Source of the DNA: PNNG01 sp964577055
Lineage (GTDB): Bacteria; Bacteroidota; Bacteroidia; UBA7662
Direction of reading: 5' to 3'
Assembly (NCBI GenBank): GCA_964577055.1
Contig: CAZNWC010000005.1
Coordinates: 111,068 to 175,067, forward strand
DNA: 64,000 nt
In this document: positions 33,249-42,209 of the stretch, piece after piece
How the letters are laid out: each line of letters starts with the position of its first letter
Numbering within the stretch: position 1 is the first letter of the stretch
Translations under genes and position numbers: made by a program
Notes under the pieces: generated by a model
Told to the model about the DNA's origin: nothing
What the model saw: the letters and a program-made list of their open reading frames with translations, nothing else
Databases searched by the model: none

Positions 33249-35738
33249 TTAATTTTTACTGTTGATTTCAGCCGATTCAATGAATTTGCCGAAATCAATG
33301 GCCTTTTTGATTTTTTCGGTTGTCAAAGCCAGATCAAGTACTTCTTCCATTCGATTTACATAATGGAAGGTGAGTTCTTTGATATATTCTGGACGAATAT
33401 CTTCCACATCCTTACGGTTTTGGGCGCTCATGATGATATTGGTTATGCCCGCCCTTTTGGCTGCTAATATCTTTTCCTTGATGCCGCCAACAGGAAGTAC
33501 TTTGCCGCGCAGCGTGATTTCACCCGTCATCGCCAGGTTCTTGCGTACTTTGCGTTGCGTGTAGGCAGATACAATACTCGTAAGCATGGTTATACCGGCA
33601 GATGGGCCATCTTTGGGTGTAGCTCCTTCAGGCACATGGATGTAAATGTCGGTTGCATCAAACAAACGATAATCAATACCCAATGCTTCGGCATGGGTCC
33701 GTACATAAGCCATAGCAATGCTGGCCGACTCTTTCATTACTTCTCCCAAATTGCCAGTAATTTGCAAGCGGCCTTTACCACGACTCACACCGGTTTCGAT
33801 GAACAAGATGTCGCCACCTACAGATGTCCAAGCCAAACCCGTCACCACGCCTGCATTGTCGTTGCCTTCATATAAATCTTGGTCGAAAATACGCGGTCCC
33901 AAGATTTTTTTGATGGAATCGTCAGTTACCTCAACTTCGTAAGGCTCTTCCAAGGCTTTGAGTTTAGCATAACCTCGCACCAATGAAGCAATGCGCTTGT
34001 CGAGCGTTCTTACGCCCGACTCACGGGTGTAGCCTTCGATGACTTTTCGTACACTTGCTGGGCTTAGCTTCACGTCGGCTTTGTCTAAGCCATGTTCTTC
34101 GAGCTGCTTTGGAATGAGATATTTTTTGGCAATCTCGAGTTTCTCTTCAATGGTATAACCGTTGATTTCGATCACCTCCATACGGTCGAGTAGGGCCGGT
34201 TGAATAGGAGCAAGGCTATTGGCTGTGGCAATGAATAGTACTTTGCTCAAGTCATAATCGAGTTCAAGGTAGTGGTCGAAGAAAGTGCTGTTTTGCTCAG
34301 GGTCAAGTACCTCGAGCAAGGCAGAAGACACATCTCCTCTAAAATCACTGCCTACTTTATCAATTTCATCGAGCACCATTACCGGATTGCTTTTGCCCGC
34401 CTTTTTGACACTTTGGATGATGCGGCCAGGCATGGCGCCAATATAGGTTTTGCGGTGCCCTCGGATGGTGGCTTCGTCGTGTACGCCGCCCAAACTCATG
34501 CGCACATACTCGCGGCCAACAGCTTTGGCAATGCTTTTTCCTAAAGAGGTTTTGCCCACACCGGGAGGCCCAACCAGCAACAGTATAGGCGCCTTCATAT
34601 TTGCTTTGAGCTTCAAAACTGCCAAATATTCGAGAATCCGGTCCTTTACCTTTTCCAAGCCGTAATGGTCAGTATCGAGAATTTTTTTGGCCCGCTTGAG
34701 GTCAAAGCGGGCCTTGCTAAATTCATCCCAAGGCAACTCAAGCATCAATTCAACGTAATTCAATACCACACTGTAATCGGCTGCTGCCGGATTCATGCGT
34801 TGAAGTTTGTCGAGCTCTTTATTGAAGTGTTCTTGAACGGTTTTCGACCATTTTTTACCCTTCCCACGTTCTCTCAGGTTTTGTACCTCGAGATCGGGCG
34901 TTGCACCCCCCAACTCTTCTTGGATTGTTTTGAGCTGTTGGTGCAGAAAGTATTCACGTTGTTGTTTGTCCAGATCTACCTTGACCTTGCTTTGGATTTG
35001 GTTTTTGAGTTCCAACATTTGAAACTCTTTGCTTAGCAGGGTCAATACCTCTGTGGCCCGTTCTTTTAAGTTTTCGATTTCCAGCAATCGTTGCTTTTCG
35101 GCAACTTCAACGTTGAGGTTGCTGGCAATAAAATTCACCAAGAATGCTGGACTCTCGATATTCTTGAGCGCAATGCCTGCTTCGCTCGGAATATTGGGTG
35201 ATAATTGAATGATTTGTTGGGCTAAATCTTTCGTTGACCCAATGAGAGCATCAAATTCTTTATCGCTTTTTTTGGGTTTGAGATCTTTGCTATGCGAAAT
35301 CCTTGCTTTGAGGTAGGGGTCTACTGTGGTTATTTGCTCGAGGCGGAAACGCTGACGGCCTTGGATGATGACAGTAGTATTTCCATCGGGCATGCGGAGC
35401 ATTTTGAGGATGCGTGCTACCGTGCCAAAAGAATGGAGGTCTTCAAATCCAGGGTCTTCTACCGATACATCGCGTTGCGAAACAACACCGATTGTTTTAT
35501 CAGCCCCATTTGCATCTCTGATGAGTTTGATTGACTTGTCGCGACCAACTGTGATAGGTATGACTACGCCTGGAAAAAGAACGGTATTGCGAAGCGGTAA
35601 TATTGGCAGTTCTTCCGGGAAATTGTCGCCTTTGTCATCTTCACCTTCATCGCCTACTGTCATAATAGGGATGAATTCAGCATCGTCGTCGTAGCCTTGT
35701 AAGTTCAAAAAATCGCCTTGGGGATATTTATCGTGCAT
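33249..35738 (-). CDS. lon: ATP-dependent protease Lon
   Basis: Cytoplasmic AAA+ protease for misfolded and regulatory proteins, 829 aa. The LON substrate-binding domain (about 40-230; LPILPLRNTVLFPGVV) follows an acidic N-terminal extension of about 43 residues. AAA+ motifs are GPPGVGKTSLGKSIA and the Walker B VMVLDEIDKVG. The protease domain has the catalytic Ser in PKDGPSAGITM at residue 713 and the Lys in ILAAKRAGI. The ATG lies only 5 nt after a -7 box, so the transcript may be leaderless or the true start may be Met26. It heads an eight-gene or shorter operon, downstream of clpB. Confidence 0.97.
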   Translation of the reverse strand: MHDKYPQGDFLNLQGYDDDAEFIPIMTVGDEGEDDKGDNFPEELPILPLRNTVLFPGVVIPITVGRDKSIKLIRDANGADKTIGVVSQRDVSVEDPGFEDLHSFGTVARILKMLRMPDGNTTVIIQGRQRFRLEQITTVDPYLKARISHSKDLKPKKSDKEFDALIGSTKDLAQQIIQLSPNIPSEAGIALKNIESPAFLVNFIASNLNVEVAEKQRLLEIENLKERATEVLTLLSKEFQMLELKNQIQSKVKVDLDKQQREYFLHQQLKTIQEELGGATPDLEVQNLRERGKGKKWSKTVQEHFNKELDKLQRMNPAAADYSVVLNYVELMLELPWDEFSKARFDLKRAKKILDTDHYGLEKVKDRILEYLAVLKLKANMKAPILLLVGPPGVGKTSLGKSIAKAVGREYVRMSLGGVHDEATIRGHRKTYIGAMPGRIIQSVKKAGKSNPVMVLDEIDKVGSDFRGDVSSALLEVLDPEQNSTFFDHYLELDYDLSKVLFIATANSLAPIQPALLDRMEVIEINGYTIEEKLEIAKKYLIPKQLEEHGLDKADVKLSPASVRKVIEGYTRESGVRTLDKRIASLVRGYAKLKALEEPYEVEVTDDSIKKILGPRIFDQDLYEGNDNAGVVTGLAWTSVGGDILFIETGVSRGKGRLQITGNLGEVMKESASIAMAYVRTHAEALGIDYRLFDATDIYIHVPEGATPKDGPSAGITMLTSIVSAYTQRKVRKNLAMTGEITLRGKVLPVGGIKEKILAAKRAGITNIIMSAQNRKDVEDIRPEYIKELTFHYVNRMEEVLDLALTTEKIKKAIDFGKFIESAEINSKN

Positions 35739-35743
35739 ATTTT

Positions 35744-35751
35744 CAAAAGTA
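35744..35751 (-). promoter_or_regulatory. -7 box of the lon promoter
   Basis: The minus strand reads TACTTTTG 5 nt before the lon ATG. The inverted repeat at 35753-35781 begins one base upstream. A TTG inside the repeat is 23 nt from the box, at the edge of the allowed spacing. Confidence 0.5.
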
Positions 35752-35752
35752 A

Positions 35753-35781
35753 AGGTTTGCTGTCAAACTGACAGCAAACCT
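35753..35781. repeat. perfect 13-bp inverted repeat at the lon promoter
   Basis: AGGTTTGCTGTCA, a 3-nt spacer AAC, and TGACAGCAAACCT. It covers the -33 region of the lon promoter and begins 45 nt past the clpB stop. It may be an operator for a dimeric regulator or a terminator of clpB; the downstream TTACTTTTG is only moderately T-rich. Confidence 0.8.
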
Positions 35782-35825
35782 GTGGATTGTTTTTAAGTCA
35801 AGTTTAGTGCCACAAGAGGATTGCA

Positions 35826-38435
35826 TTATACCTCTACTTCTTGGTTGCGAAACACCAATCCTACCTCATCAAAATGATCAATTAGAATGGCCTGCTCCGG
35901 TTTAATATTGCCTGCCAAGAGTTCTTTTGACAATTTGTTGAGGATTTCTTTTTGCATGGTGCGTTTTAATGGGCGTGCACCAAATTGTGGATCAAAACCA
36001 ACTCCTGCCAGATAATCTATGGCTGCTTCGGTGGCCCCAATGAGAATATTCTTGCTTTCTAACAGTTTGCGTAGTCCTTCGAGTTGCAAATGCACGATCG
36101 AACGGATATCGGCTTTGGAGAGTGGATTGAACATGATTACCTCGTCGATACGGTTCAAAAACTCTGGCCGCATGCTGCCCTTGAGCAGTTCGAACAACTC
36201 GGTTTTGGTGCGCTCGATTACTTCTTCGCGGTTTTTATCATTGATTCCTTCAAAATTGGCCTGAATGATGGGAGCGCCCAGGTTCGATGTCATGATGATG
36301 ATGGTGTTGCGGAAGTTTACCGTACGCCCTTTGTTGTCAGTGAGGCGGCCTTCGTCAAGCACTTGCAGCAGCACGTTAAATACATCGGGATGCGCTTTTT
36401 CTATTTCATCTAGCAGTAGCACCGAATACGGATGTCGACGTACGGCTTCAGTCAATTGTCCGCCTTCGTCGTAACCAACATAACCAGGAGGTGCGCCAAC
36501 CAAACGCGAAACGCTGTGGCGTTCTTGATACTCACTCATATCGATGCGTACCATGGCTTGGTCGTCGTTGAACAAAAAGCCAGCAAGCGCCTTTGCCAAT
36601 TCGGTTTTGCCTACCCCAGTTGTCCCCAAAAATATAAATGAGCCAATGGGCTTTTTTTCATCTTGTAAGCCTGCACGCGATCTGCGTACTGCATCGGCAA
36701 CGGCTTCGATGGCCTCATTTTGGCCCACCACCCGTTTGTGTAGCTCTTGTTCCAATCGGAGCAATTTCATCCGTTCACTTTCGAGCATGCGCTGTACTGG
36801 AATGCCAGTCCATTTGGCTACCACCTCAGCCACATCCTCCGCAGTTACTTCTTCCTTCAGCATTTTGCTATCGGATTGCAGTTGGCCGAGCTTTTCCTGC
36901 GCCTGCACAAGCTGTTGCTCGCTTTCTTTCAACAGACCGTAGCGAATTTCGGCCACGCGACCAAAATCAGCAGCGCGTTCGGCTTGTTCGGCTTCGAGTT
37001 TGAGTTGTTCGCTTCTTTCTTTGATGCGTTGAATTTCTTCTACCAAATCTTTCTCCAGGCGCCATCTTGCCCGAAGTGCATCAGCATCTTGACGCAAGTT
37101 TGCTAGTTCTAAGTCGAGCAGCTTAACTTTCTCGTTGTCTTTTTCCCGCAACATGGCTTCGCGTTCGATTTCAACTTGCATGATTTTACGCTGCAATTCG
37201 TCAAGCTCTTCAGGAACGGAATCGATTTCGATACGTAGGCGAGAAGCAGATTCGTCGATCAGGTCAATGGCCTTGTCGGGCAAAAAGCGATCGGTGATGT
37301 AGCGCTGACTCAGCTCCACGGCTGCGATGATGGCTTCGTCGCGAATTTGAACCTTGTGATGCGTTTCATAACGCTCTTTCAATCCACGCAAAATGCTAAT
37401 GGCATCGGAAACGTCGGGTTCTTCAACAAGAACTTTTTGGAAACGTCGCTCCAATGCCTTGTCTTTCTCAAAATATTTTTGGTATTCGTTCAGGGTTGTT
37501 GCGCCTATGGCCCGCAATTCGCCACGTGCCAAAGCCGGTTTGAGTATGTTGGCGGCGTCCATGGCACTTTCTCCACCACCACCGGCTCCTACAAGCGTGT
37601 GGATTTCGTCGATGAACAATACAATTTCACCGTCGCTAGAGGTAACCTCTTTGACCACTGCTTTCAAACGCTCTTCAAACTCACCCTTGTACTTTGCACC
37701 TGCAATGAGGGCGCCCATGTCAAGCGAAAAAACAACTTTGCTTTTGAGATTTTCGGGTACATCGCCTTTCAGTATGCGGTGAGCAATGCCCTCGGCGATG
37801 GCAGTTTTGCCAACACCGGGCTCTCCAATGAGAATAGGGTTGTTTTTGGTACGTCGACTCAGAATCTGAATAACCCGGCGAATTTCTTCGTCGCGCCCGA
37901 TTACCGGATCGAGCTTGCCTGCAGCTGCCAAATCGTTAAGGTTTTTGGCGTATTTGCCCAAGGCTTGATAGCTGTTTTCGGCATGTTGGTCGGATACTTT
38001 TTCGCCCTTTCGCAACTCCTGAATGGCCGTTTGCAGACCTTTTTCGGTGAGTCCTGCGTCTTTTAGCATGCGCGAAGTTGTTTCATTGCCAGCCAACATG
38101 TGGAATACTAACTGCTCCACCGTTACAAAGCTATCTCCGTTTTTTTGCAATTGTTGCTGCGCTACTGCCAGTGTTTTTTGAGCATCGGACGACAAGTAGG
38201 GTTGCCCGCCCGATACTTTTGGAAGCGTTTGCAACTGCTGTTTGTTGGCTGCCATCAATCGACTGACATTTACTCCATTCTTTTCAAAAAGGTAGGTGAG
38301 TAGCTGTGGGTCGGCCTCATACAAGCCTTGCAAAAGGTGTGCATGGGTGATGGCTTGGTGTTCCATTCCCAGAGCAAGCTGGACGGCCTGCTGAATACCT
38401 TCCTGCGCTTTGACTGTGAATTTGTCGAGATTCAT
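35826..38435 (-). CDS. clpB: ATP-dependent chaperone ClpB
   Basis: Hsp100 disaggregase working with DnaK, 869 aa. An N-terminal Clp domain (about 1-145) is followed by the first AAA+ module (GEPGVGKTAIAEGIA), a long coiled-coil middle domain (about 400-525; many Arg/Glu heptads), and the second AAA+ module (GTTGVGKTELAKALA, with LLLDEIEKAHPDV). There is no ClpP-binding IGF loop, as expected for ClpB. Stands alone upstream of lon; its own 5' region (178 nt to the divergent MFS gene) has no clear -7 box but includes GGCCAA-T-TTGGCC at 38484-38496. Confidence 0.97.
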   Translation of the reverse strand: MNLDKFTVKAQEGIQQAVQLALGMEHQAITHAHLLQGLYEADPQLLTYLFEKNGVNVSRLMAANKQQLQTLPKVSGGQPYLSSDAQKTLAVAQQQLQKNGDSFVTVEQLVFHMLAGNETTSRMLKDAGLTEKGLQTAIQELRKGEKVSDQHAENSYQALGKYAKNLNDLAAAGKLDPVIGRDEEIRRVIQILSRRTKNNPILIGEPGVGKTAIAEGIAHRILKGDVPENLKSKVVFSLDMGALIAGAKYKGEFEERLKAVVKEVTSSDGEIVLFIDEIHTLVGAGGGGESAMDAANILKPALARGELRAIGATTLNEYQKYFEKDKALERRFQKVLVEEPDVSDAISILRGLKERYETHHKVQIRDEAIIAAVELSQRYITDRFLPDKAIDLIDESASRLRIEIDSVPEELDELQRKIMQVEIEREAMLREKDNEKVKLLDLELANLRQDADALRARWRLEKDLVEEIQRIKERSEQLKLEAEQAERAADFGRVAEIRYGLLKESEQQLVQAQEKLGQLQSDSKMLKEEVTAEDVAEVVAKWTGIPVQRMLESERMKLLRLEQELHKRVVGQNEAIEAVADAVRRSRAGLQDEKKPIGSFIFLGTTGVGKTELAKALAGFLFNDDQAMVRIDMSEYQERHSVSRLVGAPPGYVGYDEGGQLTEAVRRHPYSVLLLDEIEKAHPDVFNVLLQVLDEGRLTDNKGRTVNFRNTIIIMTSNLGAPIIQANFEGINDKNREEVIERTKTELFELLKGSMRPEFLNRIDEVIMFNPLSKADIRSIVHLQLEGLRKLLESKNILIGATEAAIDYLAGVGFDPQFGARPLKRTMQKEILNKLSKELLAGNIKPEQAILIDHFDEVGLVFRNQEVEV

Positions 38436-38483
38436 TTTCTTGTTTTTTTCAACTGCTCAAAAGCCACTCCAACCCCTTTTGTT

Positions 38484-38496
38484 GGCCAATTTGGCC
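38484..38496. repeat. small palindrome upstream of clpB
   Basis: GGCCAA, one T, and TTGGCC form a 6-bp palindrome about 50 nt upstream of the clpB start. It is a candidate operator only; a 6-bp match can occur by chance. Confidence 0.25.
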
Positions 38497-38613
38497 GACA
38501 TTTGTTTCTTTTTCACGCCTTTTTGTCGGGTTTGAATTGTGATGCAGCCAATTTGCCTGAAGTCCGTAGTTTTCGGAACCCTTTTCCAGCAGCTATGTTG
38601 CATAGTGAATACC

Positions 38614-39798
38614 ATGAAAGAACGCAATTTGTTGCTGTTGTTGGCAGCCATTCAATTTACCAACATACTTGATTTTATGATCATGATGCCGCTTGGGCCA
38701 CAGCTGATGCGCATCTTCGATATTTCGCCTTCACAGTTTAGCTCCTTGGTATCGGCCTACACTTTTAGTGCAGGTATTGTAGGCTTTGGATCTGCTTTTT
38801 TTATTGATAGGGTAGCCCGCAAGCAGATCCTTGTAGTAGTTTATGCGGGTTTTGTCGTTGGCACCCTTGCTTGTGCCATGTCGCCAGGGTATTGGTGGCT
38901 GTTGTTCAGCAGGGTGTTCACAGGTGCTTTCGGAGGTATGCTAGGCGCATTGGTGATGAGCATTGTAGGCGATGCCATACCTATTGAGCGTCGGGCATCG
39001 GCCATGGGAAAAATCATGGCGGCCTTCAGTGCAGCATCGGTATTGGGTGTCCCCTTTAGCTTATACTTAGCATCCATTACCAATTGGCATGCGCCATTTT
39101 ATTTTCTGGCGGGTGCGGGAGTGTTCATTTGGTTGGGCATTATCCGTTTTGTACCGGTATTGCAACAATCGGGCGGAAGAGAAGGTGTAGCACTTAAGCC
39201 TTTGGAAATCATCCAAACCGTAGTACGCGAACGCAACCTGCGTACAGCTTTGTTTTTAACCATGATCATGATGCTTGGTAACTTTACTGTTACTCCTTTC
39301 ATCAGTCCGACCATGGTGGCAAATGTAGGATTCACAGAACAGCAGCTCACCTATATCTACCTCACCGGAGGCTTTATTACCTTGTTTAGCTCTCCGTGGA
39401 TAGGGAAATTGGCAGATAAATACGGATCAAAGCGAGTATTTACGGTGTTTGTGCTCATTTCGCTCATACCCATCGTTATCATTACCAACCTTGAAGCTAC
39501 CCCCATCGCCTGGGTTTTGCTGGTTACTTCTTCGTATTTTGTGGTAAGTGGTGGCCGCATGATACCTGCCCAAACACTCATTACATCTGCCGTAAAGCCT
39601 GAAATGCGCGGCAGCTTTATGAGCTTAAACAGCTCTGTTCAGCAATTGGCCACCGCAGCAGCTGCGTTCATTGCAGGATTGATCATGGTGCGGAATGAAG
39701 ATGGCACTTTGTCGAACTACCCTTATGTTGGCATGCTCAGCATTTTATTGTGCTTGGTAAGTATATGGATTGCCAGAAGAGTGAAGGCCGTTTCATGA
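38614..39798 (+). CDS. MFS transporter (DHA1-like)
   Basis: Inner-membrane major facilitator of 394 aa with about 12 hydrophobic segments, starting MKERNLLLLLAAIQFTNILDFMIMMPLGPQLM; longer in-frame starts add sequence with no hydrophobic character. Loop 2-3 has SAFFIDRVARKQ, matching the GxLaDrxGrkp motif in a weakened form, and loop 8-9 has GKLADKYGSKR. Drug or sugar export is typical for such 12-helix proteins; the substrate is unknown. Terminated by a strong hairpin. It diverges from clpB. Confidence 0.85.
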   Translation: MKERNLLLLLAAIQFTNILDFMIMMPLGPQLMRIFDISPSQFSSLVSAYTFSAGIVGFGSAFFIDRVARKQILVVVYAGFVVGTLACAMSPGYWWLLFSRVFTGAFGGMLGALVMSIVGDAIPIERRASAMGKIMAAFSAASVLGVPFSLYLASITNWHAPFYFLAGAGVFIWLGIIRFVPVLQQSGGREGVALKPLEIIQTVVRERNLRTALFLTMIMMLGNFTVTPFISPTMVANVGFTEQQLTYIYLTGGFITLFSSPWIGKLADKYGSKRVFTVFVLISLIPIVIITNLEATPIAWVLLVTSSYFVVSGGRMIPAQTLITSAVKPEMRGSFMSLNSSVQQLATAAAAFIAGLIMVRNEDGTLSNYPYVGMLSILLCLVSIWIARRVKAVS

Positions 39799-39802
39799 AA
39801 AA

Positions 39803-39840
39803 AGCCCAATCCGAAAGGATTGGGCTGAATTCTTTTTTTT
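39803..39840. terminator. terminator after the MFS gene
   Basis: A perfect 10-bp stem (AGCCCAATCC with GGATTGGGCT) with GAAA loop, followed by GAATTC and eight T. On the opposite strand the left A-run supports termination of the convergent gene. Confidence 0.9.
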
Positions 39841-39842
39841 GA

Positions 39843-40961
39843 TCAGTAGGCTGGTACTGGTCTTTTGTTTTTGGCATTAAAGCCGAAGGAGAATCCGAAA
39901 CGGGCACCTTGCTTGTTGGGAATCACATATAAGTTCACAGGAATGTTTAAATGACCTGATTTGAATGTGCGGCCTGCAGCTAGTACAAATCCACTGGTAA
40001 TGGCTGGTGTTCCGCGGCTATCTACCCGCCGTTCTTCTACAACTTGACGGTTGGTAAGATCTGCAGATGGAGAGAGCCATTGGCCAGTATTGATGTCGCG
40101 GTACCATGTAGAGTAGCGGGCCACGTTGAGGGTAGGGCCAAAGGCAATTTCCCATCCACCATAGTTGTCGCGAAAACCGTTCATGATGGTTAGGCTGGGA
40201 ATAAAAAGGCCTTGGTCAATACCGGTTATCATGGGGATGAATTCGAAAAGCGCTTGCCAACGTCCTTCGTTGAGATACTGTTTTTCAAATTGATAGCCGA
40301 ATTGAAACATCATGGGGAAGGCATCATACCCACCTGTTTCACGTCCTTCGCGAATGCGGCTGGCTGCATTGCCACTGAATACGGTGAAACCCATGCGTGG
40401 ACCGTCGTTTTCGAGAACATAGGTATCAGGATTGTTTTTGAGATTGTCGAAATCATAGGTCTTGGTGAGTTTACGAACCAATTCCTGATTGACCGTTTGT
40501 CCAAAAAACTCCCGAAGTGTTAGGCTCACCATGTCTGGTGTTTCTTTCGGAATGTTGAGATATTGGCGGATGATAGACCTTTCTATTTTTCCCATTTCCA
40601 CATCGATGAGCCGAAACTGGACAAGGATCATATCACCAGCAAGCTCCACCGTTCCGCTTAATATTTTGTCTACCCCTAAAGTTTTTCCCACCTCGGTAAG
40701 GCAAATGGCGCCATAGCATTTTTCTACTTTCAATGCGTTTTTTTCGAGTAAGTACTCAAGATCGTAACGGTCGAGGACCCGGTAGGTGCCAATTTTTTCG
40801 AATTCAACTCTTACCAAATTGCCCATTTGAATAGGGTCGTAGTTCAAACCTTTGGTATCGATTTGCAATACCGCTGCCAAAGGACTAACAGTTTGGCTGT
40901 TGACAGGCTTGGCCGTGAGCAAACTGCTGACTGCTGCAAGGAAAAAGATGACTTTTTTCAT
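39843..40961 (-). CDS. secreted protein with CsgG/TolB-like N-terminal domain
   Basis: Protein of 372 aa with a signal peptide (KKVIFFLAAVSSLLTAKPVNSQ). Residues about 28-145 resemble the CsgG/TolB-N type fold: AVLQIDTKGLNYDP, EFEKIGTYRVLDRYDLEYLL, CLTEVGKTLGVDKILSGTV and LIDVEMGKIE. This domain is found in many Bacteroidota envelope proteins that sense or scaffold. The rest is strand-rich with an aromatic end, compatible with an outer-membrane barrel or beta domain. Function unknown. Bounded by a terminator at its 3' side. Confidence 0.65.
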   Translation of the reverse strand: MKKVIFFLAAVSSLLTAKPVNSQTVSPLAAVLQIDTKGLNYDPIQMGNLVRVEFEKIGTYRVLDRYDLEYLLEKNALKVEKCYGAICLTEVGKTLGVDKILSGTVELAGDMILVQFRLIDVEMGKIERSIIRQYLNIPKETPDMVSLTLREFFGQTVNQELVRKLTKTYDFDNLKNNPDTYVLENDGPRMGFTVFSGNAASRIREGRETGGYDAFPMMFQFGYQFEKQYLNEGRWQALFEFIPMITGIDQGLFIPSLTIMNGFRDNYGGWEIAFGPTLNVARYSTWYRDINTGQWLSPSADLTNRQVVEERRVDSRGTPAITSGFVLAAGRTFKSGHLNIPVNLYVIPNKQGARFGFSFGFNAKNKRPVPAY

Positions 40962-40982
40962 GGTTGTTTTGTTTTGATGCTA

Positions 40983-40990
40983 CAAAGTTA
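40983..40990 (-). promoter_or_regulatory. -7 box of the CsgG-like gene
   Basis: The minus strand reads TAACTTTG 21 nt before the ATG at 40961. No TTG -33 element at normal spacing. Confidence 0.45.
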
Positions 40991-41175
40991 GGGCAGTGGT
41001 GCATGCTGGTAAAATCGACTTTCACCGTTGCGCTTGTATCAATTGTACTTTATGCGTCGCAGTGGATATTGAAGGAGATTTTGGAAACTATTTTTCAATT
41101 ATTCCTTGTGCTTGCAGATTGATTTGCATTTTTCGCAACTCGCAGAGTATATTGCGGTATTAATTGCAAAAAGTA

Positions 41176-42138
41176 ATGAGACCGAATTACCAAGCCTTAT
41201 TTATAGAGAAAGTCAAAGCACTCCTTCCGGTAAATTATATGCTGGCGGATGAATTGAGTGAATTGCTCTCCATCAGCAAAGATGCGGCGTATAGGCGGAT
41301 AAGATGTGAAACTGCTTTGACGCTTGATGAGGTCTTAATTATTTGCGAGCATTTCAAAATAACCTTTGAATCCCTTTCGAATCCCAATGCTGTTGCCTTT
41401 CACTTTAAACAGCTGATGCCAGAGGAAGATAGTTTCAGGCAATACCTAAAAGGGATGTTGGAAGATCTGAAGCGAATCAAAAGTTATGGAAACGCCAGCA
41501 TCATATATGCTGCAGAGGACATTCCGGTTTTTCACCATTTTCCCTATCCGCTGCTTTCCGCCTTCAAGATTTACTATTGGATGCGTTCGGTGATGAACGT
41601 AAAAGCCCTGGAGGGAACAAGCTTTAAACCTGGATTAATCGCTGAAGATGTATTGGAATTGGGGCGGCAAATCCACCAAACCTACATGGGCATTCCTTCT
41701 TCGGAAATTTGGACCGATGGCACTATTAGCAGTACGCTCGATCAGATTGCCTATTATTGGGATGCAGGCTTATTTGAGAGCAAAGAGGTTGCCCATCAGG
41801 TTTGCGACGACATGGCTGCAGAAATTGCAAGTATCAGGCATTATTGCGAAGTGGGTAACAAGCAGTTGATCCCCTTTCATTTTTATCATAACGACATCAT
41901 GATTGGCAACAACTGTGTACTTATTAATGCGGGCACAACGCGTTTTTGCTATTTGAGTCATCATTCATTCAACTTTATGCTTACTACCGACGCTTCTTTT
42001 TCGGCTGAAACTGCAAGTTGGCTTGAAAACATGATGCGACGTTCACAATTGATTAGTGGCGTTTCGGAAAAACAACGGAATATTTTTTTTATGGCCATGC
42101 TGCGCCGTATTGAGCATTTAAAGCAACGTATGCTGTAA
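41176..42138 (+). CDS. helix-turn-helix regulator-like protein of Bacteroidota type
   Basis: Protein of 320 aa. The N-terminal about 70 residues contain an HTH-like unit (ADELSELLSISKDAAYRRIRCETALTLDEVLIICEHFKITFESL), similar to Cro/XRE-like or BetR-type DNA-binding heads. The rest (about 75-320) is an all-alpha domain with no motif known to me. ATG 41176 is used; an in-frame TTG lies at 41164. The target is unknown. It stands alone between the CsgG-like gene and typA, with a TATATTGC sequence as a possible weak -7 box. Confidence 0.65.
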   Translation: MRPNYQALFIEKVKALLPVNYMLADELSELLSISKDAAYRRIRCETALTLDEVLIICEHFKITFESLSNPNAVAFHFKQLMPEEDSFRQYLKGMLEDLKRIKSYGNASIIYAAEDIPVFHHFPYPLLSAFKIYYWMRSVMNVKALEGTSFKPGLIAEDVLELGRQIHQTYMGIPSSEIWTDGTISSTLDQIAYYWDAGLFESKEVAHQVCDDMAAEIASIRHYCEVGNKQLIPFHFYHNDIMIGNNCVLINAGTTRFCYLSHHSFNFMLTTDASFSAETASWLENMMRRSQLISGVSEKQRNIFFMAMLRRIEHLKQRML

Positions 42139-42186
42139 GAATGCAAGTCTTTTTGTAGGCTTAACAGTAAGCTCGGTTCAAATGAC

Positions 42187-42194
42187 TATTTTTG
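42187..42194 (+). promoter_or_regulatory. -7 box of the typA promoter
   Basis: TATTTTTG ends 15 nt before the typA ATG. No TTG -33 element at normal spacing. Confidence 0.55.
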
Positions 42195-42209
42195 CACCGT
42201 TTTTTACTT

